A stretch of DNA of 64,000 nucleotides. Source: JBQTIY01 sp052387675. Its GTDB lineage: Bacteria; Planctomycetota; B15-G4. A program made the translations under genes and the position numbers. The notes under the pieces were generated by a model. That model saw only the letters and a list, made by a program, of their open reading frames with translations. It searched no databases and was not told the origin of the DNA. The stretch is from assembly GCA_052387675.1 (NCBI GenBank), contig JBQTIY010000006.1, forward strand, positions 123,933 through 187,932, in the 5' to 3' direction. This document shows positions 1 through 8,413 of the stretch, piece after piece; position 1 is the stretch's first letter, and every line of letters starts with the position of its first letter.

Positions 1-353
1 TGTTCGACGACCGGGTTCAAAACCAGGCCGTGATGCGTCAGTGCGCGGTGGTAGCAGACGGTCGTGCCGAGTCCGCCCAGCACGAGCAGCGCGAGGGCCG
101 CGCCGACCACCGGCCAGGACGGCAAGGGAGCCCAGATGAGCCCGGCCACGGCCGCCACGTGAATCAACACGACGTAGACGAACGTCGGCGTGTCACCTGG
201 GGCCCGATAGAACCAGGAACGCTTCCACGGCTCCGCAATCTGCGATGCGCGCGGACGGGGCCGCGGACGCTCGGTCGGCGGAGTCGGCGGGAGTTGCCGA
301 GAACCCTTGGAGGCTGGTGCGGGCGCGGGTGCGGGCGGATATGTCGTGAGCAA
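1..353 (-). CDS. Fatty acid (acyl-CoA type) desaturase, 5' part only
   Basis: An open minus-strand frame enters from the left edge; only the first ~117 residues are present. After a Pro/Ala-rich N-terminal stretch, a Trp/Tyr-rich motif (KRSWFYRAPGD) is followed by two hydrophobic segments and then HRALTH, the first HxxxxH iron-binding histidine box of membrane fatty-acid desaturases. Such enzymes introduce a double bond into acyl chains at the membrane using a diiron centre. The frame opens after an in-frame TAA near 380 and has no ATG, so TTG at 353 is the likeliest start; no good ribosome binding site is seen. The catalytic C-terminal histidine boxes lie outside the window. Confidence 0.72.
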   Translation of the reverse strand, partial: MLTTYPPAPAPAPASKGSRQLPPTPPTERPRPRPRASQIAEPWKRSWFYRAPGDTPTFVYVVLIHVAAVAGLIWAPLPSWPVVGAALALLVLGGLGTTVCYHRALTHHGLVLNPVVE

Positions 354-432
354 GGAACCCGCAACTGCGAGGGGATCGGTTAAAGGCGCATCTTAGCGCC
401 GTGCCCCTCGCCCCCCTTCAACAATCTTCAGT

Positions 433-792
433 TCACGCCGGCCCGAGCACCGACCACAACGTGAGCATTCCCACGAGCAAACTCGCCAAGACGAGGACAA
501 AAACTGCCCCAGCCGCCACATCCTTGGCACGGCCGATGGCGGGATGCCGTTCGGGATGCAAATGATCCGCCAATGTTTCAAGTGACGAGTTCAATAATTC
601 CACGGCGAGCACGAGCGCGAGCAGCGCCAGGGAGAGCGCCCACCAGATGGCGGCCGGCTGCAGCCAGCACAGCACACCCACCCAGCCCACGAGCGCCAGC
701 AGTTCGGTGCGCACGCTGGATTCGCTGGCGATGGCGGCCCGCAATCCCGCGAGCGCGAAGCCCATGCGCTCCTTCAGCGGACGGTTCTTCAT
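433..792 (-). CDS. dgkA: Diacylglycerol kinase (DgkA family)
   Basis: A 119-aa integral membrane enzyme that phosphorylates diacylglycerol (or undecaprenol in some bacteria) at the inner membrane. Three hydrophobic helices are visible. The family hallmark is clear: ELLNSSLETLADHL, then RHPAIGRAKDVAAGAV, aligning with the E. coli DgkA active-site motif (ELLNSAIE...GRAKDMGSAAV). The ATG at 792 is chosen because it precedes the typical basic MKNRPLKERMGFA N-terminus; the longer open frame to 855 would add 21 unconserved residues and run through the terminator hairpin. It is the next gene after the pilin-like gene in the same direction, separated by that hairpin. Confidence 0.9.
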   Translation of the reverse strand: MKNRPLKERMGFALAGLRAAIASESSVRTELLALVGWVGVLCWLQPAAIWWALSLALLALVLAVELLNSSLETLADHLHPERHPAIGRAKDVAAGAVFVLVLASLLVGMLTLWSVLGPA

Positions 793-816
793 CGCCCGAC
801 TTTGTACCAGATGAAA

Positions 817-850
817 CAGGCCCGGCGGGGACGAGCGCCCCGCCGGGCCT
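817..850 (-). terminator. 13-bp perfect hairpin terminator after the pilin-like gene
   Basis: The arms at 818-830 and 838-850 are perfectly complementary over 13 GC-rich base pairs with a 7-nt loop. On the minus strand the stem is followed by GTTTC, a short U-tract. It lies about 50 bp after the stop of the pilin-like gene and upstream of dgkA, so it probably ends or protects the pilin transcript. Confidence 0.7.
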
Positions 851-901
851 GACAATCCGGAGACAGGTCGTCAGCCCGTGGCTGGCGGCCTCACGACAGA
901 A

Positions 902-1366
902 TCAGAGAGACCAGTAGGCCGTGCCGCTCGGGCCAGAACCCGAAACGTCGGCGCGGAACTCGCCGGTGCCGGTCGCATAGCGCCAGCCGCCGGTCTGGTC
1001 GGCCGGGGCCGAACCAATCGTGGCGCCGGTCACGACGGCGTTGCTGCCGCTGATCGGGTTGGCCGGGAAGGCGTTGCGGATGTACGGACCGTACTTCGTG
1101 CCGGCCGCGCCGGTCACGTCCGTCTGCGTCGTGAGCTTGGTCACGATGTTCGCATCCGGGAAGACGTCGTTGTGCTGCACCTTGTAGAGTTCGATGGCCT
1201 GACGAATGGTGGCCAAGTTGCTCGCGAGGGCAGCTTCCTTGGACTCAGCGGCCGCGGTGTTGAACTGCGGGATCACGACCGCGGCGAGAATGCCGAGGAT
1301 GATCACGACGATCAGCAACTCGACCAACGTGAAGCCCGACTGGCCGCGACGTGGGTTGCTAGACAT
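902..1366 (-). CDS. Type II secretion/type IV pilin-like protein (GspG-like major pseudopilin)
   Basis: A 154-aa protein with a textbook class III signal: short basic leader ending RRGQSG, then the FTLVELLIVVIILGILAAVVIP helix with the conserved Glu at +5 of the mature protein. Prepilin peptidase should cleave after the Gly and methylate the Phe. The C-terminal half looks like a small globular pilin domain (YGPYIRNAFPANPISG, similar to pseudopilins of Planctomycetota). The start is fixed by an AGGAG site about 9 nt upstream of ATG at 1366. The gene stands alone with its own hairpin terminator, unlike the minor pseudopilin cluster at 41280-44582, which suggests separate, probably higher expression as the major subunit. 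Confidence 0.88.
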   Translation of the reverse strand: MSSNPRRGQSGFTLVELLIVVIILGILAAVVIPQFNTAAAESKEAALASNLATIRQAIELYKVQHNDVFPDANIVTKLTTQTDVTGAAGTKYGPYIRNAFPANPISGSNAVVTGATIGSAPADQTGGWRYATGTGEFRADVSGSGPSGTAYWSL

Positions 1367-1459
1367 GGGTAAAACTCCTGGAGACTTGCGAAGCCGCCGA
1401 CTGGGCGGATCCCTTCGACACCTCCAACCTTCGACCGGCACGGAGGGTGAGTTGAGGGC

Positions 1460-2701
1460 TCAGTCCGCGGGCGGGCCCAGCAGGCCCGGGTCGAGATCGG
1501 CGTCGGTCAGGGACTCCAGAAAAGCCAGGAGATCAGCCAATTCCTGCTCGGTCAGGTGCAGCGGCTGGAGCATGAGTTCGAAGTGATTGCGCAACGGATC
1601 GTGCACGACCTCGAAGCGCGAATAGTGGTTCAGGACGTCCCGGAGCGTGGCGAACTGGCCCTGGTGCATGTAGGGCGCGGTGAGCGCTACGTTGCGCAGC
1701 GAGGGCGTCTTGAACTGACCCAAGTTCTCGACGCGCGGCTGCAAAAAGTCGAGCGTTTCCCGCGCAAGGCGGCCCCCGTCATCGGTGAAAGCGGAGCGGG
1801 AGTTGAAAGGGTCTGTCAGCAGGCGGTCGATGCCGCGCTGACGCCCGGGATCCTTGGCCAGCTCGGGGCGCAGCGGCGGCACACGCGTGCTGTGAAACTC
1901 GCGATCGGTGAAGTTGGGGCCGCTGTGGCACAAATGACAGTTGGCCCGTCCGACGAAGAGTTTGAGGCCGGCCCGGGCACTCTCGGAGAGGGCCGCCAGC
2001 TTGTCGGGAGATCCCTCTCGCAGGCCCTCCACGAAGACATCGAAGGGCGCCCGATCCGAGACGAGCCGCCGCTGATAGGCCGCGAGCGCCTTGCCGACGT
2101 TCACGAAGGCCGTGTCGAGCGCCGCCTCGGAGGCCGACGCGGCAGGCAGGTCGCCGAAGACATGGATGTAGTCAGCGCGCAGTCGCTGGTCGGCGCGCAG
2201 CACGTCGAGGATCTGCTCGCGAGTGGCGCCCATCTCGCGCGGATCGCGCAGCGGCTGCAGGGCCTGCGACCAGAGCGTGTCGGCTCGCCCGTCCCAAAAA
2301 AACCAGCGATTGTCCGCTAGATTCCAGAGGGCCGGCGTGTGGCGGTCGAGCTCGGCGAGGCCTCGCCCCAGGTCGCGGCCGTCCGCGAAGGCGCGCGAGG
2401 GCACATGGCAGGTGGCACAGCTCACCGTGCCGTCGGCCGACAAGCGCCCGTCGAAGAAGAGTGCCTGCCCCAAGCGTGCGGCGCGCGGATCGTCCGCCAC
2501 AGCATTGGTCGGGTCCGGCGGCGGAGGCGGCAGCGGCGAGAGCCGCAGGATGCGCCGCAGTTCGTCGGCAGAGAAACCAGTCTCCTCGGCCGACAGCGCG
2601 AGTTGGCTCACGGAATCCGGCCCGGGCGCAGTCTGCGAAGGCCCCGTCTGATAACAAGCCGCCGTCAGGGCGAGCCCGATCGTCGCGACCCAGCCCCTCA
2701 T
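1460..2701 (-). CDS. Diheme cytochrome c peroxidase/MauG-family lipoprotein
   Basis: A 413-aa exported protein with a lipoprotein signal (lipobox ending AAC16). Two c-type heme sites are visible: CATCH at residues 95-99 and CHLCH at 255-259, at the spacing usual for the CcpA/MauG/MbnH family, with the conserved TPALWN and FKTPSLRNV...YMHQGQFATL elements. Members reduce H2O2 or carry out protein oxidation in the periplasm. It overlaps the YtkA-like gene by 4 bp (ATGA) and is the last gene of a three-gene unit with the choice-of-anchor B protein, a context known for such peroxidases in several phyla. Substrate unknown. Confidence 0.88.
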   Translation of the reverse strand: MRGWVATIGLALTAACYQTGPSQTAPGPDSVSQLALSAEETGFSADELRRILRLSPLPPPPPDPTNAVADDPRAARLGQALFFDGRLSADGTVSCATCHVPSRAFADGRDLGRGLAELDRHTPALWNLADNRWFFWDGRADTLWSQALQPLRDPREMGATREQILDVLRADQRLRADYIHVFGDLPAASASEAALDTAFVNVGKALAAYQRRLVSDRAPFDVFVEGLREGSPDKLAALSESARAGLKLFVGRANCHLCHSGPNFTDREFHSTRVPPLRPELAKDPGRQRGIDRLLTDPFNSRSAFTDDGGRLARETLDFLQPRVENLGQFKTPSLRNVALTAPYMHQGQFATLRDVLNHYSRFEVVHDPLRNHFELMLQPLHLTEQELADLLAFLESLTDADLDPGLLGPPAD

Positions 2702-3126
2702 GTCATCGAGAGCGGCAGAATGGCCTGCCCGAAGTCGCTGCCCGCACGCAGGATGAGCACCAGATCCCAGCGCCCCTCCATGTGAAACAACATGCCCTCC
2801 ACGAGGAAGGAGCCATCGGGCTGTCGCGTGATGCGCGGCGTGCGATTCATGCCATGCCCGTGCGCCGGCATGATGGCGTTGAGTTCAAGCTCCAGATCCG
2901 GAATCGCCACATCCGGGGCTGCTGTGCGCTGTGCTCGCACGATGAGCGCGAAGGGCGCATTGAAGGGGAGCGGGTCGGGAACAGGCTGCAAGTGCACCTG
3001 AAAAACCCGATTGGTCGTGAAGCCCTCAAGCTCGGTCCGCGCCACCGACACGCTGCTGGCCAACGGCGGCGCCCCGCAGCCGAGCGCGCACACGAGCAGT
3101 GCGAAGGCCGAGAGTGCCCGCCTCAC
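2698..3126 (-). CDS. YtkA-like domain lipoprotein
   Basis: A 142-aa exported protein with lipobox ALGC (Cys17) and a single beta-sandwich domain. MPAHGHGMN followed by GMLFHMEGRWDLVL is characteristic of the YtkA/FixH-like domain, whose Met/His-rich loop is thought to bind copper. Start and stop overlap the neighbouring genes by 4 bp on both sides, so it is translated together with the diheme peroxidase and choice-of-anchor B protein. Inference: it may deliver or sense copper for that redox unit. It could also be a structural accessory without metal. Confidence 0.75.
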   Translation of the reverse strand: MRRALSAFALLVCALGCGAPPLASSVSVARTELEGFTTNRVFQVHLQPVPDPLPFNAPFALIVRAQRTAAPDVAIPDLELELNAIMPAHGHGMNRTPRITRQPDGSFLVEGMLFHMEGRWDLVLILRAGSDFGQAILPLSMT

Positions 3127-4826
3127 AGCCCGATGACGTGGATGGACACGTTGCTGGTCGGCGCCGGCTTCGTTCCGGCCTGGTCGATGACGGCGTACTG
3201 CCAGTAGGCCGTGAGGCCGGCGGCCGCTGCCGGCACGGTGAAGGGCGGCAGATTCGTCACGCCGCTGGGCCCGGCCGCGAAGGGCGAGAGCATCCAGAAG
3301 TTCGTGAAGCCCGCGCCGATGTCGAAGGCCGCCTTGCCTGGCGCGAGCGACACCTGCGGCAGAGCCGAGAAGGCCAGAAACTGCAAGTCGCCCGGATCGC
3401 TTTGCAGCGAGTGCGTGATCGTCCCGCCCACCGAAACGGCCTTCGGACCCGAAGCCAGGATGGGTGCGCCGGGCCGCAGCAACGGCAGTTGGAAGGGATC
3501 AGAAGTTCCGGCGGGGCCCTGCACCGTCACGGCCAGCAAGCCAACATCCGGAAGGACCGCAGGCCGCTGAAAGGTGAGGACCTGATCGTCGAGCACGGTG
3601 AAGTCGGCCGGACCGAGCGCGAGCGCGCCGAGGTGCACGGCCGTGGCCCCGGTGAAGTTGCTGCCCTCGACGAGCACGCGGTCGGTGAGCTGCGTGGCCG
3701 GCGCCAAGCTGGTCGGCCAGGTGTCGCACACCGCGGGAAGCCCCGAGGGATCCTGCGGGAAATCCTGATTCAGGCGAAACAGGTAGAGCCCGTTGTTGAT
3801 GTCGCTGACATAGACCACGCCCGAAGGCGCGAAGGGATAGCAGCCCCAGGCGCCAAAGAAAAGCGCGGGCGGATCGGTGCCCTTGGTCGTGTCAAAGCGC
3901 CCGATCTCCACGGGATCGACCGGGTCGCTGATGTCGTAGGCCACATAGCCCACGTCGTAGTACGAGACATGGCACACATCGCCCAAGATGTAGGGGTTGT
4001 GCGGCGTGTTGTTGTTGCCTTGGGCCAGCGAGGAGAGCAGCTCCGGCGATCCGGCGTTGCTGATATCCCAGAGTTGCAAGTTCCGCGAGCCGGACTTCTC
4101 GTCGGCGGTCACGGCGATCGAGCCGTCAGCGGTCGTCCACGTGGAGTGCGTGAACTCCTCACCGGTCTCAACGCTTGAGATGATGCTCGTGCTCGGCAGG
4201 TTGCTCACGTTGAGAATCACGTAGAGCCCGTCGTAGATCATGGCCGGGTGCGCACGCCCATCGCGCACATAGACATCGTGCACATAGCCGTTCACGCCGC
4301 TCAGCCCCTGGCCGTTCCAGGTCTTGAGCAGCGGCGGGTTCACCGGGTTGGCGGCCAAGTTGTAAATGGCCATGCCCTGGCTGGTGCCGCAGGCATAGAG
4401 CCGGCCGGTCTGCTCATCGATGTAGATGTTGTGCGCATGCTGCAAGGAGCTGAAGCCAAACTCATTGACCAGCACCGGCTGCTCCGGGTTGATCATGTCG
4501 ATGACCTGCACACCGGAGAGGCAGTCATTGACCGAGTAGACATAGTGGCCGTAGCTCTTCATGTCGCGCCAGATGCAGGCCGGGCCGGGGATGTAGGCCA
4601 CCTCGTACGGTTCGACGGGGTCGGTCACGTTGTAGATGACCGTGCCGGTGTGCTCGCCGAGGAGCGCGTACTCTCGTCCGTCCGGCGCGACGTAGCCCCA
4701 CACATCGTTGTACTGGGCATAGTCGTCAGTGCGCGACAGCTTGGTGACGTTGTGATCTTGGGCAGAGACCACGTTCGTCAGCGCCGCCAGGATCGCGCAA
4801 GCGAGGAGAGAGTGCGGGCGGAGCAT
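3123..4826 (-). CDS. Choice-of-anchor B family protein (LVIVD-type propeller) with C-terminal surface module
   Basis: A 567-aa secreted protein. A signal peptide ending VVSAQ is followed by repeats with the choice-of-anchor B pattern (DVWGYVAPDGREYALLGEHTG, then GVQVIDMINPEQPVLVNE, LQHAHNIYIDEQTGRLYACG), likely a beta-propeller over residues 25-365. An IPT/TIG-like segment (LTDRVLVEGSNFTGATAVHLG) and a ~100-residue C-terminal beta module follow. ATG at 4826 is preferred over an in-frame TTG at 4841 because it directly starts the signal peptide. It is the first gene of the three-gene redox unit (4-bp overlap). Role unknown; probably an outer-surface or periplasmic binding protein. Confidence 0.82.
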   Translation of the reverse strand: MLRPHSLLACAILAALTNVVSAQDHNVTKLSRTDDYAQYNDVWGYVAPDGREYALLGEHTGTVIYNVTDPVEPYEVAYIPGPACIWRDMKSYGHYVYSVNDCLSGVQVIDMINPEQPVLVNEFGFSSLQHAHNIYIDEQTGRLYACGTSQGMAIYNLAANPVNPPLLKTWNGQGLSGVNGYVHDVYVRDGRAHPAMIYDGLYVILNVSNLPSTSIISSVETGEEFTHSTWTTADGSIAVTADEKSGSRNLQLWDISNAGSPELLSSLAQGNNNTPHNPYILGDVCHVSYYDVGYVAYDISDPVDPVEIGRFDTTKGTDPPALFFGAWGCYPFAPSGVVYVSDINNGLYLFRLNQDFPQDPSGLPAVCDTWPTSLAPATQLTDRVLVEGSNFTGATAVHLGALALGPADFTVLDDQVLTFQRPAVLPDVGLLAVTVQGPAGTSDPFQLPLLRPGAPILASGPKAVSVGGTITHSLQSDPGDLQFLAFSALPQVSLAPGKAAFDIGAGFTNFWMLSPFAAGPSGVTNLPPFTVPAAAAGLTAYWQYAVIDQAGTKPAPTSNVSIHVIGL

Positions 4827-4907
4827 GGAATGTCCATCCAAAAGGCGGGGGGAGGAGGCGCCCTCGGGAGGCGTTCGACACTATCCAAAGCCCAACCGGT
4901 GCACGTG

Positions 4908-7394
4908 TCAAGGAGCAGGCAGCACAATTCCCAGATCGTCGAGCAGATCGAGCACCGTCGCGCAGAAGAGCTGAGCTTCCAGCCGGCCATCGAGCACATC
5001 CAAGTTCCCATGCGCGTGGAAGGCCTGGAGCTGCTCGACACCCTTCTTCAGATAGCCCAGATTCCCAGTGCGGCTCCAGGCCCCCACCATCGCCACGAGG
5101 ATGGGATGGAAGTCGCTGATCTCCCAACTGTTCACGTGCTGCTGCTGAATGCCATAGCTGTAGGTGAGGTGCCGGTCGCCGGGGTTGGCGAACCAGGGAA
5201 AGAGTTCCTCGCGCGTGTAGTTCGCTAGATCCAGGAGGCGGCGGTCAGCGAGATCGCCGTGCGGATCGGTTAGCCCAAAGTGCCGCGCCGCCTGGTACAT
5301 CGCCGTGGGACCGAGCGTGGCCGTGATGAAGCCGCGCGTCACGAAGGACTCGCCCGGCTCCTTCTCGGACACGTTTTGCGATGAGTTGGCGAAGTAGCCG
5401 CGCAGGCCGGTGCCCGGCGCCGCATCCCAGCCCCAGCCTGACGTGGCGCTCTGGACGTCGAGCGTAGGCGTGCAGAAATACTCCAGGCGCTCACGCAAGT
5501 GCGGATCGAGGACAGCCTGAGCGTCCGCGAATTCAGACACCGCGACGAGGGCGCGGATCATCTGGTACATGCTGCGCTCGTGCGCCCAGACCGGGCGCGT
5601 GGGCAGGATCTCGACTTCATCGAGCAGCGCATCCTTGAAGCGCTGATCTCCGGTGAGCCAGTAGGCCAGGGCGATGCCGTCGCGGTAGCGATGTTCGTCG
5701 TCGCCGGCAAAGGCCGTGGAATGCGGCACAGCTTCGTTGTTGGCTCCGGGATCGGCCTCGTGGCTGAAGTTGTCGCTGCGCAGGATTTGCCACTCGCTCT
5801 TGTAGAGCGCTTGATCCATCGCCAGATGCCATTGCCCGCCGGCGCCGGTGCGCAAGAACTCCCCCAGAAGCAGGCGCTCGATGCTCTCGTGATTGTTGCC
5901 GCCGCCCGCCAGCCCGGCCGGCAAATGCCGCAGGACGTTGAGCGGTTCGTTCGGAAGGCTGATCTCGTGCGGCAGGCCGAGGAAGGCGTAAACAGCCTGC
6001 TGCTCGGCCACGTCCACGAGTCTCCACTTCACGGCGCCCGTGGCGCTGTAAGCCCGATAGTCGGCCAAGCGGCCAATGAGCGGCGACTCCAGGCGGCGCG
6101 AGACCTCGGCTGGGTTTGGGATCGGAAGCAGAGGCAGGCCGGAGAAAAAGGAATAGACCGCCGTCCGGCTCTCGTGCTGGCGCCACGTGAAGGTGTAGGA
6201 CGCGGGGTTGTGGCGAGTGAATAGTCCGGCCACGACGTCGCCGAGGCTGGTGAGTTCCAGCGCCGCCGGCCAGAGCCAGGGCATGTGCTCAATGGTCACC
6301 GTCACACCGCCCACGAGGCCGCGCAAAGCCGCAAAGGGGTTGCGCGGCCAGGCCGTCTTGTCGCCGGCATGCAGAGTGACGCCGTTCTTCACGATGCTGT
6401 AGCCCTCGTGCACGAAAGTGCCCGGCCCCGTCTTGGGCAGGTGCGGCAGATAGGCCGGACCGCTGCCTGTGGCGCCCGACGTCGGCGCACTGGAGTAGGC
6501 CTGGTAGGCGTAGGCCAAGGAACCGGTCGGCAGCAAGAGATCCATGGCACCTTCCGGCAGGGCAAAGCTGCCGCTCAGCAGCCCGCCCGGCTGGGCCCGG
6601 ATCGCCAGTTCAAGGCTGTCCAGCACAACGTGCTGCGGACGCTCGATGTTCGCGTTGCGCACAGTCAGCGTGATGCGCACATCGCGCGAGCCGTGCACGA
6701 AGGCCAGACGGCAGGTGAAGTCCACCACACTCACCGCACCGCCCACGAGCTTGCCGTCGGCGCGCACCACGGCGCCCGCAGGACCATTCTCCTCGATCGA
6801 AACCACCGTGGTGGCGGCCACCTTGAGCGGCGCCCCGCCCGCATCCGCGGCATAGATCCCCGGACTGGTGCCGGGCGCCACGATCTGCACGCCGTCCACG
6901 ATGACGCGGTCGAGCAGGTTGAAGGCTGTCTTCGAGATCTCCGCCTTGAGCACGCCCGTATCAATGAAGATCCGATTTCCGACTGTGCTCGCGAGCTGCG
7001 CCTGGCCGGACTGTCCGACGCCCAGAACGACGGTCAGCGTCGGCAGGGCCACGCCCGTGCCGGCCGGAACGGCTGCCGTTCCCAGGGCCCACTTCACAGC
7101 GCCGTTCGGCCAGGTGTCGAGCGCCCGAAACGACCAGCGCTGGGCCCCCAGCAGGGTCAATGCCGGCCGGCCGTTCACGAGCGGCACCTGCCACGCCTGC
7201 GCAAGCGGCACGCTGAAGGTGCAGTTCACCGTGGCGGCCGAGAAGGGCAGCGCGCCCTGGTACGAGGCCGGAGCCACGAGCAGGGGCAGGGCCCCGGTGC
7301 CCTGAACGGGCGTGGGAACGGGCATGGCCGCCGGCGCGAGTGGAGCCAACAAAGCGACCAGCACGGCGCACCGGCTGATCACAGCGGAAACCAC
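4908..7394 (-). CDS. Large secreted protein resembling PcRGLX/YetA polysaccharide lyases
   Basis: About 828 aa. A hydrophobic signal segment (AVLVALLAPLAPAAMP) is followed by a beta-rich N-terminal half and an alpha-helical second half (Trp-, His- and Tyr-rich, e.g. WQILRSDNFSHEADPGANNE, HRYRDGIALAYWLTGD). The first domain has the WPNGAVKWALG element seen in exo-rhamnogalacturonan lyase-like PcRGLX/YetA proteins, and the helical half suits an (alpha/alpha) barrel. This assignment is from recalled family patterns only. No ATG sits near the signal peptide: GTG at 7394 or 7382 is likely, and the frame is open back to 7598. It is separated from the following three-gene unit by 80 bp. An exported carbohydrate-active role is the best guess. 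Confidence 0.5.
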   Translation of the reverse strand: MVSAVISRCAVLVALLAPLAPAAMPVPTPVQGTGALPLLVAPASYQGALPFSAATVNCTFSVPLAQAWQVPLVNGRPALTLLGAQRWSFRALDTWPNGAVKWALGTAAVPAGTGVALPTLTVVLGVGQSGQAQLASTVGNRIFIDTGVLKAEISKTAFNLLDRVIVDGVQIVAPGTSPGIYAADAGGAPLKVAATTVVSIEENGPAGAVVRADGKLVGGAVSVVDFTCRLAFVHGSRDVRITLTVRNANIERPQHVVLDSLELAIRAQPGGLLSGSFALPEGAMDLLLPTGSLAYAYQAYSSAPTSGATGSGPAYLPHLPKTGPGTFVHEGYSIVKNGVTLHAGDKTAWPRNPFAALRGLVGGVTVTIEHMPWLWPAALELTSLGDVVAGLFTRHNPASYTFTWRQHESRTAVYSFFSGLPLLPIPNPAEVSRRLESPLIGRLADYRAYSATGAVKWRLVDVAEQQAVYAFLGLPHEISLPNEPLNVLRHLPAGLAGGGNNHESIERLLLGEFLRTGAGGQWHLAMDQALYKSEWQILRSDNFSHEADPGANNEAVPHSTAFAGDDEHRYRDGIALAYWLTGDQRFKDALLDEVEILPTRPVWAHERSMYQMIRALVAVSEFADAQAVLDPHLRERLEYFCTPTLDVQSATSGWGWDAAPGTGLRGYFANSSQNVSEKEPGESFVTRGFITATLGPTAMYQAARHFGLTDPHGDLADRRLLDLANYTREELFPWFANPGDRHLTYSYGIQQQHVNSWEISDFHPILVAMVGAWSRTGNLGYLKKGVEQLQAFHAHGNLDVLDGRLEAQLFCATVLDLLDDLGIVLPAP

Positions 7395-7515
7395 CGCCCT
7401 GGGGACAGAGCAGGACCCTGAGCGATGTGCCACGGCGTCAGATTCCGGGGGTGAGCGTCGAAGGAGGAGAGAGGACACCGGCGAACGCGGCGGCACGTGT
7501 AGTTTTGAGCATGAC

Positions 7516-7544
7516 GTTGTAGAAATGACACGTAGTCCGAGCAA
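7516..7544 (-). promoter_or_regulatory. Possible sigma-70 promoter for the PcRGLX/YetA-like gene
   Basis: Read on the minus strand, TTGCTC (7544-7539) and TACAAC (7521-7516) are separated by 17 bp within an AT-richer stretch. The predicted start would be near 7509, leaving about 115 nt of leader before GTG 7394. This is pattern matching only. Confidence 0.3.
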
Positions 7545-7612
7545 CGCAATTTGCTGGCGAGGCAAGCGGACACCGCGGACTCTGAAGGCGCACACCACTC
7601 AGCAAGGGCCGC

Positions 7613-8404
7613 CTGCTGCGCACAACCGAACAGACCGAGGCCCTCCGCCGACAGATCGCCGAGATTCCCGGCTGGTATCACCGCATCGACTTGGGTGATG
7701 GCCTCGAAACGCCCGGCCACTTCCGCATGGCCGACTATCTGCCGCACTACCACTTTCCTGAGCGGCTCGACGGCTTGCGCGTGCTGGACGTCGGCGCGAG
7801 CTCGGGCTTCTTCTCTTACGAGTTCGAGCGCCGCGGGGCCGCCGAAGTTGTGGCCGTGGAGCTGCCCAGTTGGGCCGACCACGACTGGACACCCCGCTAT
7901 CGGAAAGAATTCGCTCAGCGGGCCGAACAAGAGCGGCAGCACATCGACCGCGAAGTCATGCGCGATGCCTTCACGATCGTGGGCCAGGCCCTCGGGAGCC
8001 GCCGCGTGCGCCGCATCTGGAAGACCATCTATGAGCTATCAGCTCAGGATCTGGGCACCTTCGATGTCGTCTTCTGCGGCTCGATGCTCATGCACGTGCG
8101 CGATCCGATTCTGGGCCTGCAGCGCCTCCGCGACTGCTGCATGGATGAGGGCCGGCTCATCGTGTCCATTTCCACAACCCTGCCCGACACCAAGGAAGCG
8201 CTGGCCCGCTTTGTGGGCGAATGGAATCAGTGCAACTGGTGGCAGCTCAGCCCGCGGGCTCTCGACGAGATGCTCACTTGCTGCGACTTCGGCGCGATCG
8301 AACAGCGCGAGACCTATACCTTGCAGGACACGTCAGGCACTTTCCGGGACCCGACCTACGTCTGCCATGCGCGGCCTCGCCGGGACGCCCCGCGCGGCGC
8401 GTAG
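7613..8404 (+). CDS. CmoB/DUF1698-like SAM-dependent methyltransferase, non-canonical start
   Basis: A Rossmann methyltransferase: RQIAEIPGWYHRIDLGDG (the conserved DUF1698/CmoB N-terminal motif) precedes VLDVGASSGFFSYEFERRGA (SAM loop), VVAVELPSW and DVVFCGSMLMHVRDPILGL. CmoB proper converts U34 of tRNA to 5-carboxymethoxyuridine; related enzymes modify other substrates. The conserved motif lies upstream of the first possible TTG (7691), and the frame is open only from a TGA at 7583. The only start-like codons in between are CTG at 7613 and 7616, so a CTG start (263 aa) is proposed. Alternatively the 5' end has been damaged. It converges on the Sel1 gene, 9 bp away. Confidence 0.72.
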   Translation: MLRTTEQTEALRRQIAEIPGWYHRIDLGDGLETPGHFRMADYLPHYHFPERLDGLRVLDVGASSGFFSYEFERRGAAEVVAVELPSWADHDWTPRYRKEFAQRAEQERQHIDREVMRDAFTIVGQALGSRRVRRIWKTIYELSAQDLGTFDVVFCGSMLMHVRDPILGLQRLRDCCMDEGRLIVSISTTLPDTKEALARFVGEWNQCNWWQLSPRALDEMLTCCDFGAIEQRETYTLQDTSGTFRDPTYVCHARPRRDAPRGA

Positions 8405-8413
8405 ACCGGCTGG

